64,000 nucleotides of DNA from Tyzzerella sp. (GTDB lineage Bacteria > Bacillota > Clostridia > Lachnospirales > Lachnospiraceae): assembly GCA_017465565.1 (NCBI GenBank), contig JAFTWA010000014.1, forward strand, positions 26,441 through 90,440. Reading direction: 5' to 3'. Shown here in pieces: positions 35,304 to 45,318 of the stretch. Position numbers and translations under genes: made by a program. The notes beneath the pieces are model-generated. The model worked only from the letters and a program-made list of their open reading frames with translations. It made no database searches and had not been told where the DNA came from. Position 1 is the stretch's first letter; each line of letters starts with the position of its first letter.

Positions 35304-36783
35304 TTGCTGGTACCTCCTGATATTTTCTAATTACAAAATACATGACTGTTCCTGTTCCTTCTTTGCTGGTCGCCCAAATCTTTCCGCCATGCTCCTCCAC
35401 AATCTTCTTTACAATAGAAAGTCCGATTCCACTTCCACCGGTTGCAGAATTCCGGGAAGCATCTGTGCGGTAGAAACGCTCAAAAATATATGGTAGTTCT
35501 TTTGTTCCAATTCCTTTTCCATTGTCTTCAATTTCCACTTGAACAAAATCCCCAACATCTTTCACACGAAGATGTATTTGTTTATATGTCTTATCCATAT
35601 ATTTTGCAGAATTCGATACAATATTATTAATCACACGCTTTAACTGCTCTGCATCTGCAATAATCTTTACATCGCTATCCACATAATTCAGATAATCAAA
35701 TACAATTCCACGCGCTTCCAGGTCAACCTGCAAATCGCTTGCACAATCATCAAAATAATCATTTACCGAAATCGTATTGAAATTATATGGGATACGGTTG
35801 GAATCAATCTTAGAATACAAGGTCAATTCATTGATTAACAAATCCATCTCATTCGCCTTGTTGTAAATGGTGTGAATGTAACGGTCCATCTTCTCCGGCG
35901 TATCCGCGACTCCGTCCATAATCCCTTCCACATAGCCTTTAATGGCTGTGATTGGCGTTTTCAAATCATGGGAAATATTGCTAATCAGCTCTTTACTCCG
36001 CTTATCATACTCAATTTTTTCTGATGAAGTTTCCTTCAGACGCTTGCGCATTTCCTCAAAGTCTCTGCAAAGCTGTCCAATCTCATCATCGGTTTCTATC
36101 TCCAGTTCATAATCCAGATTACCATCTTTGATATTCTGGGTTGCAATCTTCATTTCACTAAGCGGAATCGCAACTCCCCGGTATATCCAGATAATCAGAA
36201 GTCCCGCTGTGAGCGCCAGAATTATGATGACCGCAATCAGCATATCCCGCAAGAAAATTTTCACTTCCGGAAGCGAATCACTTACACTTGTCACGATAAA
36301 TGCACTGCCAGGCTCGCCACTTTCGTATTGAAAGTCGATTTGCTTAATTAAAATCTGTATATTTCCGCCCACATAAATTCCGTTTTCCTGGGTATCCTCT
36401 GCACCATAAGGCGGAAGCTCAGCGTATATCGTTTCTGCGGTCTCCGCACCCTCGTAAACAATCTCTTCATTCTGCCGTACAATCAAGTATGAATTTTTGC
36501 CCTTGAGTTCCTGATTAATCGAATCTAAGTAACTCTCATCCTCAAACTTGTCTACCGCGCGGTTTGCAGTGATGGTCAGATGTTGAAAGCTTGTCTCTGT
36601 CACCTTATCCATCATCGTAATTGGATTAGCAAGAATCTTGTAGTTCGTACCAGAAACACCATATGTCTCTTCAATTGTACGAATCTGAAATTGCGAGAAC
36701 GCCGTAATTACTGCAACCGATAATGTCAACGGCAAGATAATTACAATCATGAATCCTATGATCAATCGTGTCTTTAATTTCAT
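35296..36783 (-). CDS. Sensor histidine kinase
   Basis: 495 aa from ATG 36783 (AAGGATG upstream). TM1 at about 8-30, an extracellular sensor of about 145 residues, TM2, and a HAMP region. The HisKA domain has the phospho-His near residue 272 in NISHDLKTPITAIKGY. The ATPase domain shows NIVSNSAKYM, DNGKGIG and GGSGIGLSIV. Cognate partner of the overlapping response regulator. The ligand is unknown. Confidence 0.95.
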   Translation of the reverse strand: MKLKTRLIIGFMIVIILPLTLSVAVITAFSQFQIRTIEETYGVSGTNYKILANPITMMDKVTETSFQHLTITANRAVDKFEDESYLDSINQELKGKNSYLIVRQNEEIVYEGAETAETIYAELPPYGAEDTQENGIYVGGNIQILIKQIDFQYESGEPGSAFIVTSVSDSLPEVKIFLRDMLIAVIIILALTAGLLIIWIYRGVAIPLSEMKIATQNIKDGNLDYELEIETDDEIGQLCRDFEEMRKRLKETSSEKIEYDKRSKELISNISHDLKTPITAIKGYVEGIMDGVADTPEKMDRYIHTIYNKANEMDLLINELTLYSKIDSNRIPYNFNTISVNDYFDDCASDLQVDLEARGIVFDYLNYVDSDVKIIADAEQLKRVINNIVSNSAKYMDKTYKQIHLRVKDVGDFVQVEIEDNGKGIGTKELPYIFERFYRTDASRNSATGGSGIGLSIVKKIVEEHGGKIWATSKEGTGTVMYFVIRKYQEVPANE

Positions 36784-36885
36784 AAATGCACATCCTTGTT
36801 TCATAATTATACATATTATACCATGAGCGGACTTTTCTGACACTAAAGCGAAATGAAATATTTATAAACTTTTTCTAAAACAACG

Positions 36886-36962
36886 AATTGGGGACGTAGT
36901 CAAATTCAATTTGACTACGTCCCCAATTGCGTTTAGTGGTGTCCCCAAACTCGCTTTTGGGG
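36886..36962. repeat. REP-like palindrome cluster downstream of metK
   Basis: A perfect 21-bp inverted repeat around a single C (36886-36928; each arm starts AATTGGGGACGTAG) is followed by a second hairpin with CCCCAAA / TTTGGGG arms (36943-36962). GGGGAC/GTCCCC-bearing palindromes are known as scattered REP-type elements in clostridia. It may also end metK transcription. Confidence 0.6.
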
Positions 36963-36972
36963 TGTCCCTTTT

Positions 36973-38160
36973 TTATAAATATGACTTTAATACATCTACT
37001 TTATCTAATCTTTCCCATGGTAAGTCTAAGTCGTTACGTCCGAAGTGTCCATACGCTGCTGTCTGCTTGTAGATTGGACGACGTAAGTCTAACATCTTGA
37101 TAATTCCAGCTGGTCTTAAATCAAAGTTTTCTCTTACAATATCAACCAATTTTTCTTCTGATAATTTACCTGTTCCAAATGTATCAATCATGATTGATGT
37201 AGGCTGTGCTACACCGATTGCATATGATAATTGAATTTCACATTTGTCTGCTAATCCTGCTGCAACAATGTTCTTTGCTGCGTAACGTGCTGCGTAAGCT
37301 GCACTACGGTCTACCTTTGTACAGTCCTTTCCAGAGAAAGCACCGCCGCCGTGACGAGCCATTCCGCCGTATGTGTCAACAATAATCTTACGTCCCGTGA
37401 GTCCGCTGTCTCCGTGTGGTCCGCCGATTACAAAACGTCCTGTTGGGTTGATGAAGAATTTTGTATTATCATCAATCAATTCTGCTGGCAATACTGTGTC
37501 AAATACATATTTCTTCACATCTTCGTGGATTTGTTCCTGTGTTACATCTGGGTCGTGTTGTGTAGATAATACAACTGCATCTAATCTAGCTGGTTTGCCA
37601 TTTTCATCGTATTCTACAGTAACCTGTGATTTTCCATCTGGACGAAGGTATGTCAAAGTACCATTCTTACGAACTTCTGTAAGCTTTCTTGTAAGCTTGT
37701 GAGCAAGTGAAATTGGGTATGGCATGAGCTCCTCTGTCTCATTTGACGCATAACCGAACATCATACCTTGGTCACCAGCACCGATTGCTTCGATTTCTTC
37801 GTCTGACATTTTGTTTTCTTTTGCCTCTAAAGCTTTATCAACACCCATAGCGATGTCTGTAGATTGTTCATCGATTGCTGTGATTACGCCACATGTGTGA
37901 GCGTCAAATCCATATTTACCTCTGTTGTACCCGATTTCATCTACTGTCTCTCTTACGATTTTCTGGATATCAACGTAAGCACTTGTAGTGATTTCACCCA
38001 TAACTAATACTAAACCTGTTGTGATAGCTGTCTCGCAAGCTACACGGCTCATTGGGTCTTGTTCTAACAATGCATCTAATACTGCATCCGAAATCTGGTC
38101 ACAGATTTTGTCAGGATGGCCTTCAGTTACTGATTCTGATGTGAATAATAATCTTTCCAT
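36973..38160 (-). CDS. metK: S-adenosylmethionine synthetase
   Basis: 395 aa from ATG 38160 (AAAGGAAAG upstream; the reading frame extends further 5' without a good site). It makes SAM from methionine and ATP. Motifs: [31 protein letters not shown] (adenosine-binding), and [18 protein letters not shown]. Controlled by the SAM-I riboswitch just upstream, so it should be off when SAM is abundant. Confidence 0.97.
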   Translation of the reverse strand: MERLLFTSESVTEGHPDKICDQISDAVLDALLEQDPMSRVACETAITTGLVLVMGEITTSAYVDIQKIVRETVDEIGYNRGKYGFDAHTCGVITAIDEQSTDIAMGVDKALEAKENKMSDEEIEAIGAGDQGMMFGYASNETEELMPYPISLAHKLTRKLTEVRKNGTLTYLRPDGKSQVTVEYDENGKPARLDAVVLSTQHDPDVTQEQIHEDVKKYVFDTVLPAELIDDNTKFFINPTGRFVIGGPHGDSGLTGRKIIVDTYGGMARHGGGAFSGKDCTKVDRSAAYAARYAAKNIVAAGLADKCEIQLSYAIGVAQPTSIMIDTFGTGKLSEEKLVDIVRENFDLRPAGIIKMLDLRRPIYKQTAAYGHFGRNDLDLPWERLDKVDVLKSYL

Positions 38161-38237
38161 TTTTCTTTCCTTTCTTTGGTCTTTCTCTCGTCTGTCGACT
38201 ATTTTGTCTCTCATAAGTTCCCTTATGTATCCAAAAA

Positions 38238-38382
38238 ACAGCCCGACAATATCGGACTGTTTTATATTCTTATAAACCAATCCTCTTATTGTTCGATTAC
38301 TCGCTCAGGTTGGCACCTTCCGCATACGGGGTTGCCGTGGCTTCATAGATCCTTTTACCTCCACCACTCTGAATAAGAGAAA
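38238..38382 (-). ncRNA. SAM-I riboswitch (S-box) with terminator platform
   Basis: Minus strand upstream of metK. Aptamer at about 38282-38380: P1 strands CTCTTATT and AATAAGAG, then the conserved AGAGTGGTGGAGG, ATGAAGCCACGGCAACC and GGTGCCAACCTGAGCGA segments. The expression platform is a terminator, stem ACAGTCCGA / TCGGGCTGT (38238-38260) with five or more T. SAM binding should favour termination before metK. Confidence 0.93.
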
Positions 38383-38413
38383 GTTTGTCTTTATTAAATT
38401 TGTTCCGTTGATG

Positions 38414-38442
38414 ATAATATCATTAAACGATATAGCCGTCAA
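38414..38442 (-). promoter_or_regulatory. Promoter of the SAM riboswitch-metK unit
   Basis: Minus strand: -35 TTGACG (38437-38442), 17-bp spacer, -10 TATTAT (38414-38419). Transcription would begin near 38407, ahead of the aptamer. Confidence 0.7.
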
Positions 38443-38453
38443 GGGTTATTTTA

Positions 38454-39230
38454 CTATTTCTGCTGATAAGGTTCATCTGCCGGATAACCGCCTGCAAGTT
38501 TCTGCATTGCTCTCTGCACAGAGTCCCTGGAATTCTTCCAATCCTCGTCTTTATAACGATAGTCGAATTTCTTCTGCAGCCATTCAAGTTCGTCAATAAT
38601 TCGTTCCACATTTTCTTCCATCTGCGGAAACAAAATATCACGTAACTGCTTCTGTTCTTTTTCATTCAAATAATTCGGTGCAGCATCCATAATATCCGCT
38701 AAATGATGGAGACAATACCCCTTTCCATTTTTCACAAGGTCCACGAATTCCTTTTCGCCTCTTTTAAAGAGTATCAAAAATGTCGCAATATAACGGTCAT
38801 AATTTTGTTTCATATGATTACACACATAACAAGATTCTTCCTTTTTGTGAATCCATCTGCTCACATTGTTATTGCTGCTATCCGATGAAGCATCCTTTTT
38901 CAAAAGCCCCATAAGACCTTGCTTTCCGCTCCCAGAATAATTCTTCATCTCTTTCTTCATTTCGTCCAGCATTTTCTTCATGTGCGTTTCAAGAATCTTT
39001 GAATTCCCCAGAAGATTCCCATATGTAAACATTTTCTGATAATGGTCCCTGCAAAATCCCATTGCATCAGTCTCTGCCCTTACATCATCCTGCATGTAAG
39101 TAGCAGCAGAAGAGCTTAAAACGAAATCAAGCGCGTGCTGCTCCAAATTTCTTTCAATGTAACAGAATGGACACTCGTCATTTTCACGAAGTGCATCCAT
39201 CATAGGGATTGTGTATAATTTCTCTTTCAT
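38454..39230 (-). CDS. DUF6062 family protein
   Basis: 258 aa from ATG 39230 (AAAAGGAG upstream). Soluble, mostly helical. Paired cysteines suggest metal or redox sites: ECPFC near the start (KLYTIPMMDALRENDECPFC), GFCRDH, SCYVC and YCLHH. The family is frequent in Lachnospiraceae and uncharacterised. The gene stands alone between metK and tRNA-Cys. Confidence 0.85.
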   Translation of the reverse strand: MKEKLYTIPMMDALRENDECPFCYIERNLEQHALDFVLSSSAATYMQDDVRAETDAMGFCRDHYQKMFTYGNLLGNSKILETHMKKMLDEMKKEMKNYSGSGKQGLMGLLKKDASSDSSNNNVSRWIHKKEESCYVCNHMKQNYDRYIATFLILFKRGEKEFVDLVKNGKGYCLHHLADIMDAAPNYLNEKEQKQLRDILFPQMEENVERIIDELEWLQKKFDYRYKDEDWKNSRDSVQRAMQKLAGGYPADEPYQQK

Positions 39231-39263
39231 ATGTAAATCTCCTTTTGTAATATTATAAAACAA

Positions 39264-39293
39264 AAGACTCAGAAATGTGAATTTCTAAGTCTT
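39264..39293 (-). terminator. Terminator of tRNA-Cys
   Basis: 12-bp stem AAGACTTAGAAA / TTTCTGAGTCTT (one G-U pair), 6-nt loop, then TTGTTTTATAA on the minus strand. Confidence 0.85.
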
Positions 39294-39298
39294 ACAAA

Positions 39299-39369
39299 AG
39301 GCGCCAACCAGAATCGAACTGGTGATAGAGGTGTTGCAGACCTTTGCCTTACCGCTTGGCCATGGCGCC
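39299..39369 (-). tRNA. tRNA-Cys (GCA)
   Basis: 71-nt cloverleaf on the minus strand. The acceptor stem is GGCGCC-AT/GGCGCC with discriminator U. The anticodon loop reads CTGCAAC, giving anticodon GCA. The T-arm contains GGTTCGATTC-type sequence (AGTTCGATTCT). CCA is not encoded; TTTG follows. Confidence 0.95.
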
Positions 39370-39405
39370 ATGCTTACTTTATATATGTATTATAATAATG
39401 CAATT

Positions 39406-39433
39406 ATTATACCAAAACAAACATTTTTGTCAA
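39406..39433 (-). promoter_or_regulatory. Promoter of tRNA-Cys
   Basis: Minus strand: -35 TTGACA (39428-39433), 16-bp spacer, -10 TATAAT (39406-39411), about 37 bp upstream of the tRNA. Confidence 0.7.
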
Positions 39434-39458
39434 GTGTTCAGCACCTACTTGAAGAAAA

Positions 39459-39478
39459 GGAGCGTTTTTCAACGCCCC
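39459..39478 (-). terminator. Terminator of the sugar-utilisation operon
   Basis: Stem GGGGCGTT / AAACGCTCC with a short loop and TTTTCTTC after it, 20 bp past the stop at 39500. Confidence 0.75.
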
Positions 39479-39499
39479 TGTTCCTGCATAATGTTCATG

Positions 39500-42400
39500 T
39501 TATTTTTTTCTTTTCTTCGCTATTATAATAACTTCTGCTGCAACAACAACCAAAAGTGCAATAATTGCCGTAGGAATTATCCATCTATGTGCATTACCAT
39601 CATATTGTTCCTCACCACTTACTTCATGATCCTCTTCCTCATTTTCTGATGCGTCTGTCATATCTTTATCTGCCTCATCCTTATCGCTTTCTAACACATC
39701 ATTTTTATCTTCAGATTTCTCCGGCGTACCCGCTTTATCCGTCACATCAGTTGAGGTGTCCGTCTTATTTACCGTGCTGTTTATATTTACTTTATTCGAT
39801 GTAGTGCCTTTATTATCCGCATTACTTGATGTATTTTCCTTTTCAGTAGTATCGCTTGATAAACTATCATCTTTCACAACTACCTTATCCGTCTTCTTCG
39901 CTGATTCAACCAAGGTAGAGTAATCATAAACTGTGCCACTTCTTCGATTTGAATTAATCTTGGTTGTTAATTCCTCAACTAAAACAGAACCTTTAATATG
40001 GAGATTATCAAAAACTACATTTGTGTGGTCTCCACCCTTTGCAAAAGTACGGAATCCTACATAACCACAATTAAAATCAGAATCGTTTACACTAATGATT
40101 GGTGTCGCAGAACCATTCAAATATACTTGAATCGTATTTCCCACACAAGTAATCTTCCAATGCTCTGGTGTAATTCCATGCTCACTTGGATTGTATGCAT
40201 AAGCACTTGGAGTATTTGTGACCTGAACAAATGAGCCATTCAATTTGCCGACAAAAATCCAGTTTCCATCATACATCACAGTATAACCACCGCAATCATC
40301 TGGTGCATCGCTATATGTAGATGCACGGAGAACCACGCCATACTGTGCTGTACTATCGGTTGAAGGCACATCAAATTCCATCTCAAAATCCGCCCATTTA
40401 TATTTGCGCAAGTAATAATAACAAACACCGTCAGCTATGCCACCTTCATTTGCCAGGATATCACTATAGTCTTCTCCATTAAATTCAGATATGGCATTGT
40501 TCCACCATCTTCCATATGCCAAATACGCGTTATATGTTTCACTTTCAAAGTCGTCATTCCATTCGAAATCATAGGTCTCTAACGCTGGTGGCAACGGCTC
40601 GTCATCTTCCGGTTCCTCATAGGTTCCTGTTCCATTAATCGAAACATTATCGATTACAACATTGCTTGTTACTCCTGCTGGCGCAAATGCTCTGAATCCA
40701 ACACTACCTGTCGTATATGTAGCATCTGTAACCCAAATTGCTGGTTCTGTGCTGCCATTAAAATACACGGCAATATTTTCTCCTACACATACAACTTTCC
40801 AGTGTGTAATTGTCACACCATGATCACTTGGATTATACGCATATGCACTTGGTGTAGAGGTTATCTGTGTAAACTGACCATTGAGTTTTCCTGCAAATAC
40901 CCAACTTCCATCATACATTACAGTATAACCATCTCCCTGGTCTGCACCATCTCCAGGATTTCCTGCCCTTAACACTACTCCATATTGCGATCCTTGTGCT
41001 GTTGAAACAACATCAAACTCCATTACGAAGTCTTCAAATTTGTAATCATTCAGATAATAGTAAGTGATTCCGTCTATGCTTCCACCTTCATTTCCCAAGA
41101 CTCCCGTATAATCCGTCTGAGTCATGGCTGATACTGCATTATTCCACCACAAGCCATAAGCAGTATACTTATCACCCTTGCTGCTACTCATATCATCTGT
41201 CCAGGAAATTTCTGTTTCCGGTTCTGTAATACTTGGTGTGTCTGATTCTTCCTCCCCTCCAGTCACTACCTTTTCACCCTTAATAATTAAATTATCCACT
41301 TTTAGAGAAGTCACTCCAGCTGCTGTAAGATTATAAAATCCAATGTGACCCGTTGCATAAGTGCTATCCTTAATCGTATAACTAATCGTGTTCTGACTAT
41401 TATTATTGTCTGTTAGCTTGATGTAAATGTTGTCTCCCCACGCAACAACCTTCCAATGTACAGACGAACTCACAGAAAAGCTTCCTACATTCGCTAATAC
41501 ATTTTCTGCTCCCGAAAAGTTCATGATTTGTACAGAAGCATCACTTTCTATCGGTCTATAATGTACTATGGCATATGTATCACCACCAAACCACGTATTT
41601 AATCCACTTCCCTGGGTAGCAGCATCATCCTGTGCTCTAAGGAATATACCATAGCCTGCACTCACATCTGCATCAAATTCCATCACGAAATTGTCATAGT
41701 CTGCGTCCGTTAAAATAGATGTTCCCCACCAATTTGCTTCTGGATTTCCTGTTACCTGCAGTTTGCCATCTACAACCTGCCAGTTACCCCAGATACCATT
41801 ATCCGGTCCTGCAACAAAATATTCTGACAAATCACTTGTTTCAAAAGCATTTTCGTGCAAAACATTATTGATTGGTGTCACACTTAAATTATCCACCGTA
41901 AGAGACGTTACACCCGCTGCTGTGAGATTGTAAAATCCCATCATACCTGCTGCGTATCTCGCATCATTTAAATTATAGGTAAGTGTATTATCCCCATTAT
42001 TGTTATCTGTAATAGTAATTACAATGTCACTTCCTGATGCGATAATCTTCCAATGTGCGGAAGTCATAGCGCCAATGCTTCCTGCATTTGCCAGTACTTC
42101 TCCACCATCGGTTCCATTATAATCCAGGATTTGAACAGACGCATTACTTTCTACAGGTGCCCAGTGCATAATCACATAGGCATTTCCACTAAACCATGTA
42201 TTCAACCCGCTTCCTGCCGTTGTAGCATCATCCTGTGCCCTCAGGATAATACCATATCCAGCACTCACATCCGCGTCAAATTCCATTACAAAATTATCAT
42301 AGATGGCATCCTTTAATAACAGTGATGTTCCCCACCAGTTTGCTCCTGGGTTTCCTGTCACCTGCAGTTTTCCATCTACAACCTGCCAATTTCCCCACGC

Positions 42401-43813
42401 TCCAGTATCTGGTCCTGCAACCTTATAGTTACTGATTGTATTGGTCGAGAAATCATCTGACCATTTCTCTGTGGAAATCGATGGCTCGTCTGATTCTGGA
42501 GCCACATAGCCTTCAATCGTCAAATTATCAACCTTTAAGGATGTTACTCCAGCAGCTGTTAGATTGTAAAAACCTATATGTCCCGCTGAATAAGTGCTAT
42601 CCGTAAGTATATAACTGATTGTGTTTTCACTGTTATTATTGTCAGTAAGTTTGATATAAATTATATTGCCCCACGCAGCAATCTTCCAGTGTGCAGAAGC
42701 CATGGCTCCAATGCCACCTACATTCGCCAACACCTTTCCACCATCTGTTCCATCATAATCTAGAACTTGAACCGAAGCGTTGCTTTCCACTGGTGCCCAG
42801 TGCATAATTGCATAAGTATCTCCGCCAAACCACGCATTCAGTCCACTTCCCTGCGTCGCCGCATCGTCCTGTGCTCTCAGGAATATACCATAACCAGCAC
42901 TCACATCTGCATCAAATTCCATCACAAAATTGTCATAGTCCGCATCGGTTAGAATTGATGTTCCCCACCATGCTGCGGAATCATTACCTGTTACTTGCAG
43001 TTTACCATCCACAACCTGCCAATTTCCCCACGCTCCATTGTCGGGACCAGCGACAAAGTAATCGTCAATCGATGTGTCAGAATAATTATCTGCATACAAA
43101 GTCGAGTTCATAGGTGTTACACTTAAATTATCAGCTTTAAAAGATGTAACTCCATCTGCTGTAAGATTATAAAATCCCATCATACCAGATGAATATCTCG
43201 TATCGTTCAAGGTATATGTAATTTTATTGTCTGCATTATTATTATCTGTAAGGCTAATAATAATATCATTTCCCTCGGCGATAATCTTCCAGTGTGCAGA
43301 AGTCATGGCGCCAATACTTCCTACATTCGCCAACACCTCTCCATCTTGAGTCCCATTATAATCCAGGATTTGAACAGACGCATTGCCTTCCCCAGGAGCC
43401 CAGTGCATAATTACATAGGCATTTCCGCCAAACCATGTATTCAACCCACTGCCTGCTGTTGTCGCATCATCCTGAGCTCTCAGGATAATACCATATCCGG
43501 CGCTCACATCCGCATCAAATTCCATTACAAAATTCTCATAGATGGTATCTTTCAATAACAGAGATGTTCCCCACCAATCTGCTGGAGCATTTCCTGTCAC
43601 CTGCAGTTTTCCATCTACGACCTGCCAATTGCCCCATGCACCTGTATCCGGTCCTGCGACCTTATAATTACTGATGGTATCCGTTGAGAAATCATCTGTC
43701 CAAGCCGTATCACAGATTTCCTTTTCTGATGAAGCGTCCGCCTTAACAGCCAGTTGACTCACCATCTGAATACACAATGCAAACGTCAACAACATTGCTA
43801 TAAATTTACGCAT
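39500..43813 (-). CDS. Giant surface protein with six beta-sandwich repeats and a C-terminal membrane anchor
   Basis: 1437 aa; ATG 43813 chosen, six bases after AGGAGGG. Signal peptide at about 1-28. Four ~200-aa type A domains follow, each with AGPDxGxWGNWQVVDGKLQV, NFVMEFDADVSAGYGI and GFYNLTAxGVTS, then two related type B domains (WWNNA, YYYL..Y, GVVLRA, YAYNPSxHG). The fold looks like a concanavalin/LamG-type sandwich seen in glycan-binding or GH16-like proteins; no catalytic pair recognised. A Ser/Thr/Asp/Glu-rich linker (~125 aa) leads to one TM helix and a KKRKK end. Probably binds glycans at the cell surface. Overlaps the GH43 gene by 8 nt. Confidence 0.85.
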   Translation of the reverse strand: MRKFIAMLLTFALCIQMVSQLAVKADASSEKEICDTAWTDDFSTDTISNYKVAGPDTGAWGNWQVVDGKLQVTGNAPADWWGTSLLLKDTIYENFVMEFDADVSAGYGIILRAQDDATTAGSGLNTWFGGNAYVIMHWAPGEGNASVQILDYNGTQDGEVLANVGSIGAMTSAHWKIIAEGNDIIISLTDNNNADNKITYTLNDTRYSSGMMGFYNLTADGVTSFKADNLSVTPMNSTLYADNYSDTSIDDYFVAGPDNGAWGNWQVVDGKLQVTGNDSAAWWGTSILTDADYDNFVMEFDADVSAGYGIFLRAQDDAATQGSGLNAWFGGDTYAIMHWAPVESNASVQVLDYDGTDGGKVLANVGGIGAMASAHWKIAAWGNIIYIKLTDNNNSENTISYILTDSTYSAGHIGFYNLTAAGVTSLKVDNLTIEGYVAPESDEPSISTEKWSDDFSTNTISNYKVAGPDTGAWGNWQVVDGKLQVTGNPGANWWGTSLLLKDAIYDNFVMEFDADVSAGYGIILRAQDDATTAGSGLNTWFSGNAYVIMHWAPVESNASVQILDYNGTDGGEVLANAGSIGAMTSAHWKIIASGSDIVITITDNNNGDNTLTYNLNDARYAAGMMGFYNLTAAGVTSLTVDNLSVTPINNVLHENAFETSDLSEYFVAGPDNGIWGNWQVVDGKLQVTGNPEANWWGTSILTDADYDNFVMEFDADVSAGYGIFLRAQDDAATQGSGLNTWFGGDTYAIVHYRPIESDASVQIMNFSGAENVLANVGSFSVSSSVHWKVVAWGDNIYIKLTDNNNSQNTISYTIKDSTYATGHIGFYNLTAAGVTSLKVDNLIIKGEKVVTGGEEESDTPSITEPETEISWTDDMSSSKGDKYTAYGLWWNNAVSAMTQTDYTGVLGNEGGSIDGITYYYLNDYKFEDFVMEFDVVSTAQGSQYGVVLRAGNPGDGADQGDGYTVMYDGSWVFAGKLNGQFTQITSTPSAYAYNPSDHGVTITHWKVVCVGENIAVYFNGSTEPAIWVTDATYTTGSVGFRAFAPAGVTSNVVIDNVSINGTGTYEEPEDDEPLPPALETYDFEWNDDFESETYNAYLAYGRWWNNAISEFNGEDYSDILANEGGIADGVCYYYLRKYKWADFEMEFDVPSTDSTAQYGVVLRASTYSDAPDDCGGYTVMYDGNWIFVGKLNGSFVQVTNTPSAYAYNPSEHGITPEHWKITCVGNTIQVYLNGSATPIISVNDSDFNCGYVGFRTFAKGGDHTNVVFDNLHIKGSVLVEELTTKINSNRRSGTVYDYSTLVESAKKTDKVVVKDDSLSSDTTEKENTSSNADNKGTTSNKVNINSTVNKTDTSTDVTDKAGTPEKSEDKNDVLESDKDEADKDMTDASENEEEDHEVSGEEQYDGNAHRWIIPTAIIALLVVVAAEVIIIAKKRKK

Positions 43814-45299
43814 TATCATCCCTCCTAATCCTTAATTCGTAGAATTCTCCGTCGCCGCCAAGTGTTCCTACTCCCACTTGTCCTTGTATATCGGCATCAT
43901 CCATAGTAGAAAGAATTTCTTCGTTATCAGCAAATACACTTATTGCCTTTCCTTGCAACTTAATAAGCAAATTCCTTTCGCCCTCTGCAAGAATCTTTTT
44001 TCTTTCAAGTGTCATTATTTTCTTCCCATCACACTTTATAATCTGAATATAACCTGCCTTATTGGTGTACACTCCATATCCCTGCCAACGGCATTTTCCT
44101 GCTGCTGGCAGCTCTACCCCAAACATCACACCCACTTCTCCTTCATTCGAAAGATTCTTCATACATACTTTAATAGTACAATTTCCATAAACACCTTCTC
44201 TAAGTATCAATTTGTCTCCAAACTCAGGCCAGATAGTTCCATCAATACGAATTCCTCTATCTGTTGCCCAAACTGTTTTTTCACGAGAATAGGTATACTC
44301 TGCAAATCGCCGGGCACTCTGATTGTCTAATCGAAGTTCGATACTCTTTCCCTCAGGAAGTACCTCTTCTCCAGATGGTGCTAAAATTGCCTCTCCATGC
44401 TGATAAGGTTCTTCAAAACAAGGGATAACATCATCCTTCCATGTGACCCGCAGTAAATTCACCACTCGGTTCCATCCACCTGGAAGCGTATAATCATGGT
44501 CGAATTTACTGTGATACACCAGCCAATCCTCGGTATCGTCTGGTGAACTCACAATGCATGCATGTCCCGGTCCAATCACATTTCCCTTTTGCGTTAATAG
44601 GGGCTTATCTAGCTTTGTCCACGAAGAAGGTTTGATGATATTTTCTATATCATTGCATACTAACAAACCCAAACAATATTCTGGCAGGTGCGCAGCATTC
44701 GCCGCATAAAGCAGACTCAACTTTCCATTTTTATAAATCGGAAATGGTCCTTCATTAATATCACTTTCCCACTCCAACTCTGGAACTGACAAAAGGACAG
44801 GTTTACCACATATATGTGTCGGTGAATCCATCATTGCCATATACAGACAATTCAACATCTTCTCCTCGTTTCTTCCCATATAAAAGAAAACAAATTTATT
44901 TTCCTCCAATTGCAGAACAGAACCATCAATTGCCATCTGTTCCCCAAGCTCTAATTTCACTGGTGATTTATATGGTCCCAGAGGATGCTCTGCTTCTAGT
45001 ACAAACATCCGATGGGTATGCCAGTTTTCCTCACCACCAAGGCTGGAACCTGCATAATAGATATACCATTTATTATTAAAATTCCACAGCTCCGGTGCCC
45101 ATAAATCCACCGAAGACTCTCCACTCTCTTCCGCCTGATAAACCACATGCTTCACACCACGCTCTGTCAAACGTTTCGAATGGTATACACATAATTCTTT
45201 TGACCCAGCAGCCTCAACCACAGAATAATATCCATCTTCTCCCTTACAGACAAAGGGGTCCTGGCCGCCACATATAGGATTTGAAAATTTATAAGCCAT
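43806..45299 (-). CDS. Cytoplasmic GH43-family glycosidase
   Basis: 497 aa, no signal peptide, so it acts on imported oligosaccharides. Five-bladed propeller with the three GH43 acids: Asp14 in GGQDPFV (base), Asp125 in MAIDGSV (pKa modulator) and Glu183 in NEGPFPI (acid). After about residue 325 there is a beta-sandwich domain. GH43 members are arabinofuranosidases, arabinanases or xylosidases. The GH51-like partner points to arabinose-containing glycans. Between the GH51-like gene (19-bp gap) and the giant surface-protein gene. Confidence 0.9.
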   Translation of the reverse strand: MAYKFSNPICGGQDPFVCKGEDGYYSVVEAAGSKELCVYHSKRLTERGVKHVVYQAEESGESSVDLWAPELWNFNNKWYIYYAGSSLGGEENWHTHRMFVLEAEHPLGPYKSPVKLELGEQMAIDGSVLQLEENKFVFFYMGRNEEKMLNCLYMAMMDSPTHICGKPVLLSVPELEWESDINEGPFPIYKNGKLSLLYAANAAHLPEYCLGLLVCNDIENIIKPSSWTKLDKPLLTQKGNVIGPGHACIVSSPDDTEDWLVYHSKFDHDYTLPGGWNRVVNLLRVTWKDDVIPCFEEPYQHGEAILAPSGEEVLPEGKSIELRLDNQSARRFAEYTYSREKTVWATDRGIRIDGTIWPEFGDKLILREGVYGNCTIKVCMKNLSNEGEVGVMFGVELPAAGKCRWQGYGVYTNKAGYIQIIKCDGKKIMTLERKKILAEGERNLLIKLQGKAISVFADNEEILSTMDDADIQGQVGVGTLGGDGEFYELRIRRDDNA

Positions 45300-45318
45300 T
45301 CTTATTCCCTCATAAAAA

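Noticed and set aside
36886-36928. Long palindrome as an ordinary terminator only
   Set aside because: No T-run follows it directly, and the arm sequence is REP-like, so it is listed as a repeat instead.
39980-43700. Regularly spaced ~600-bp repeats, possible satellite or CRISPR-like array
   Set aside because: The repeats are in-frame protein domains of one gene, too long and coding to be an array.
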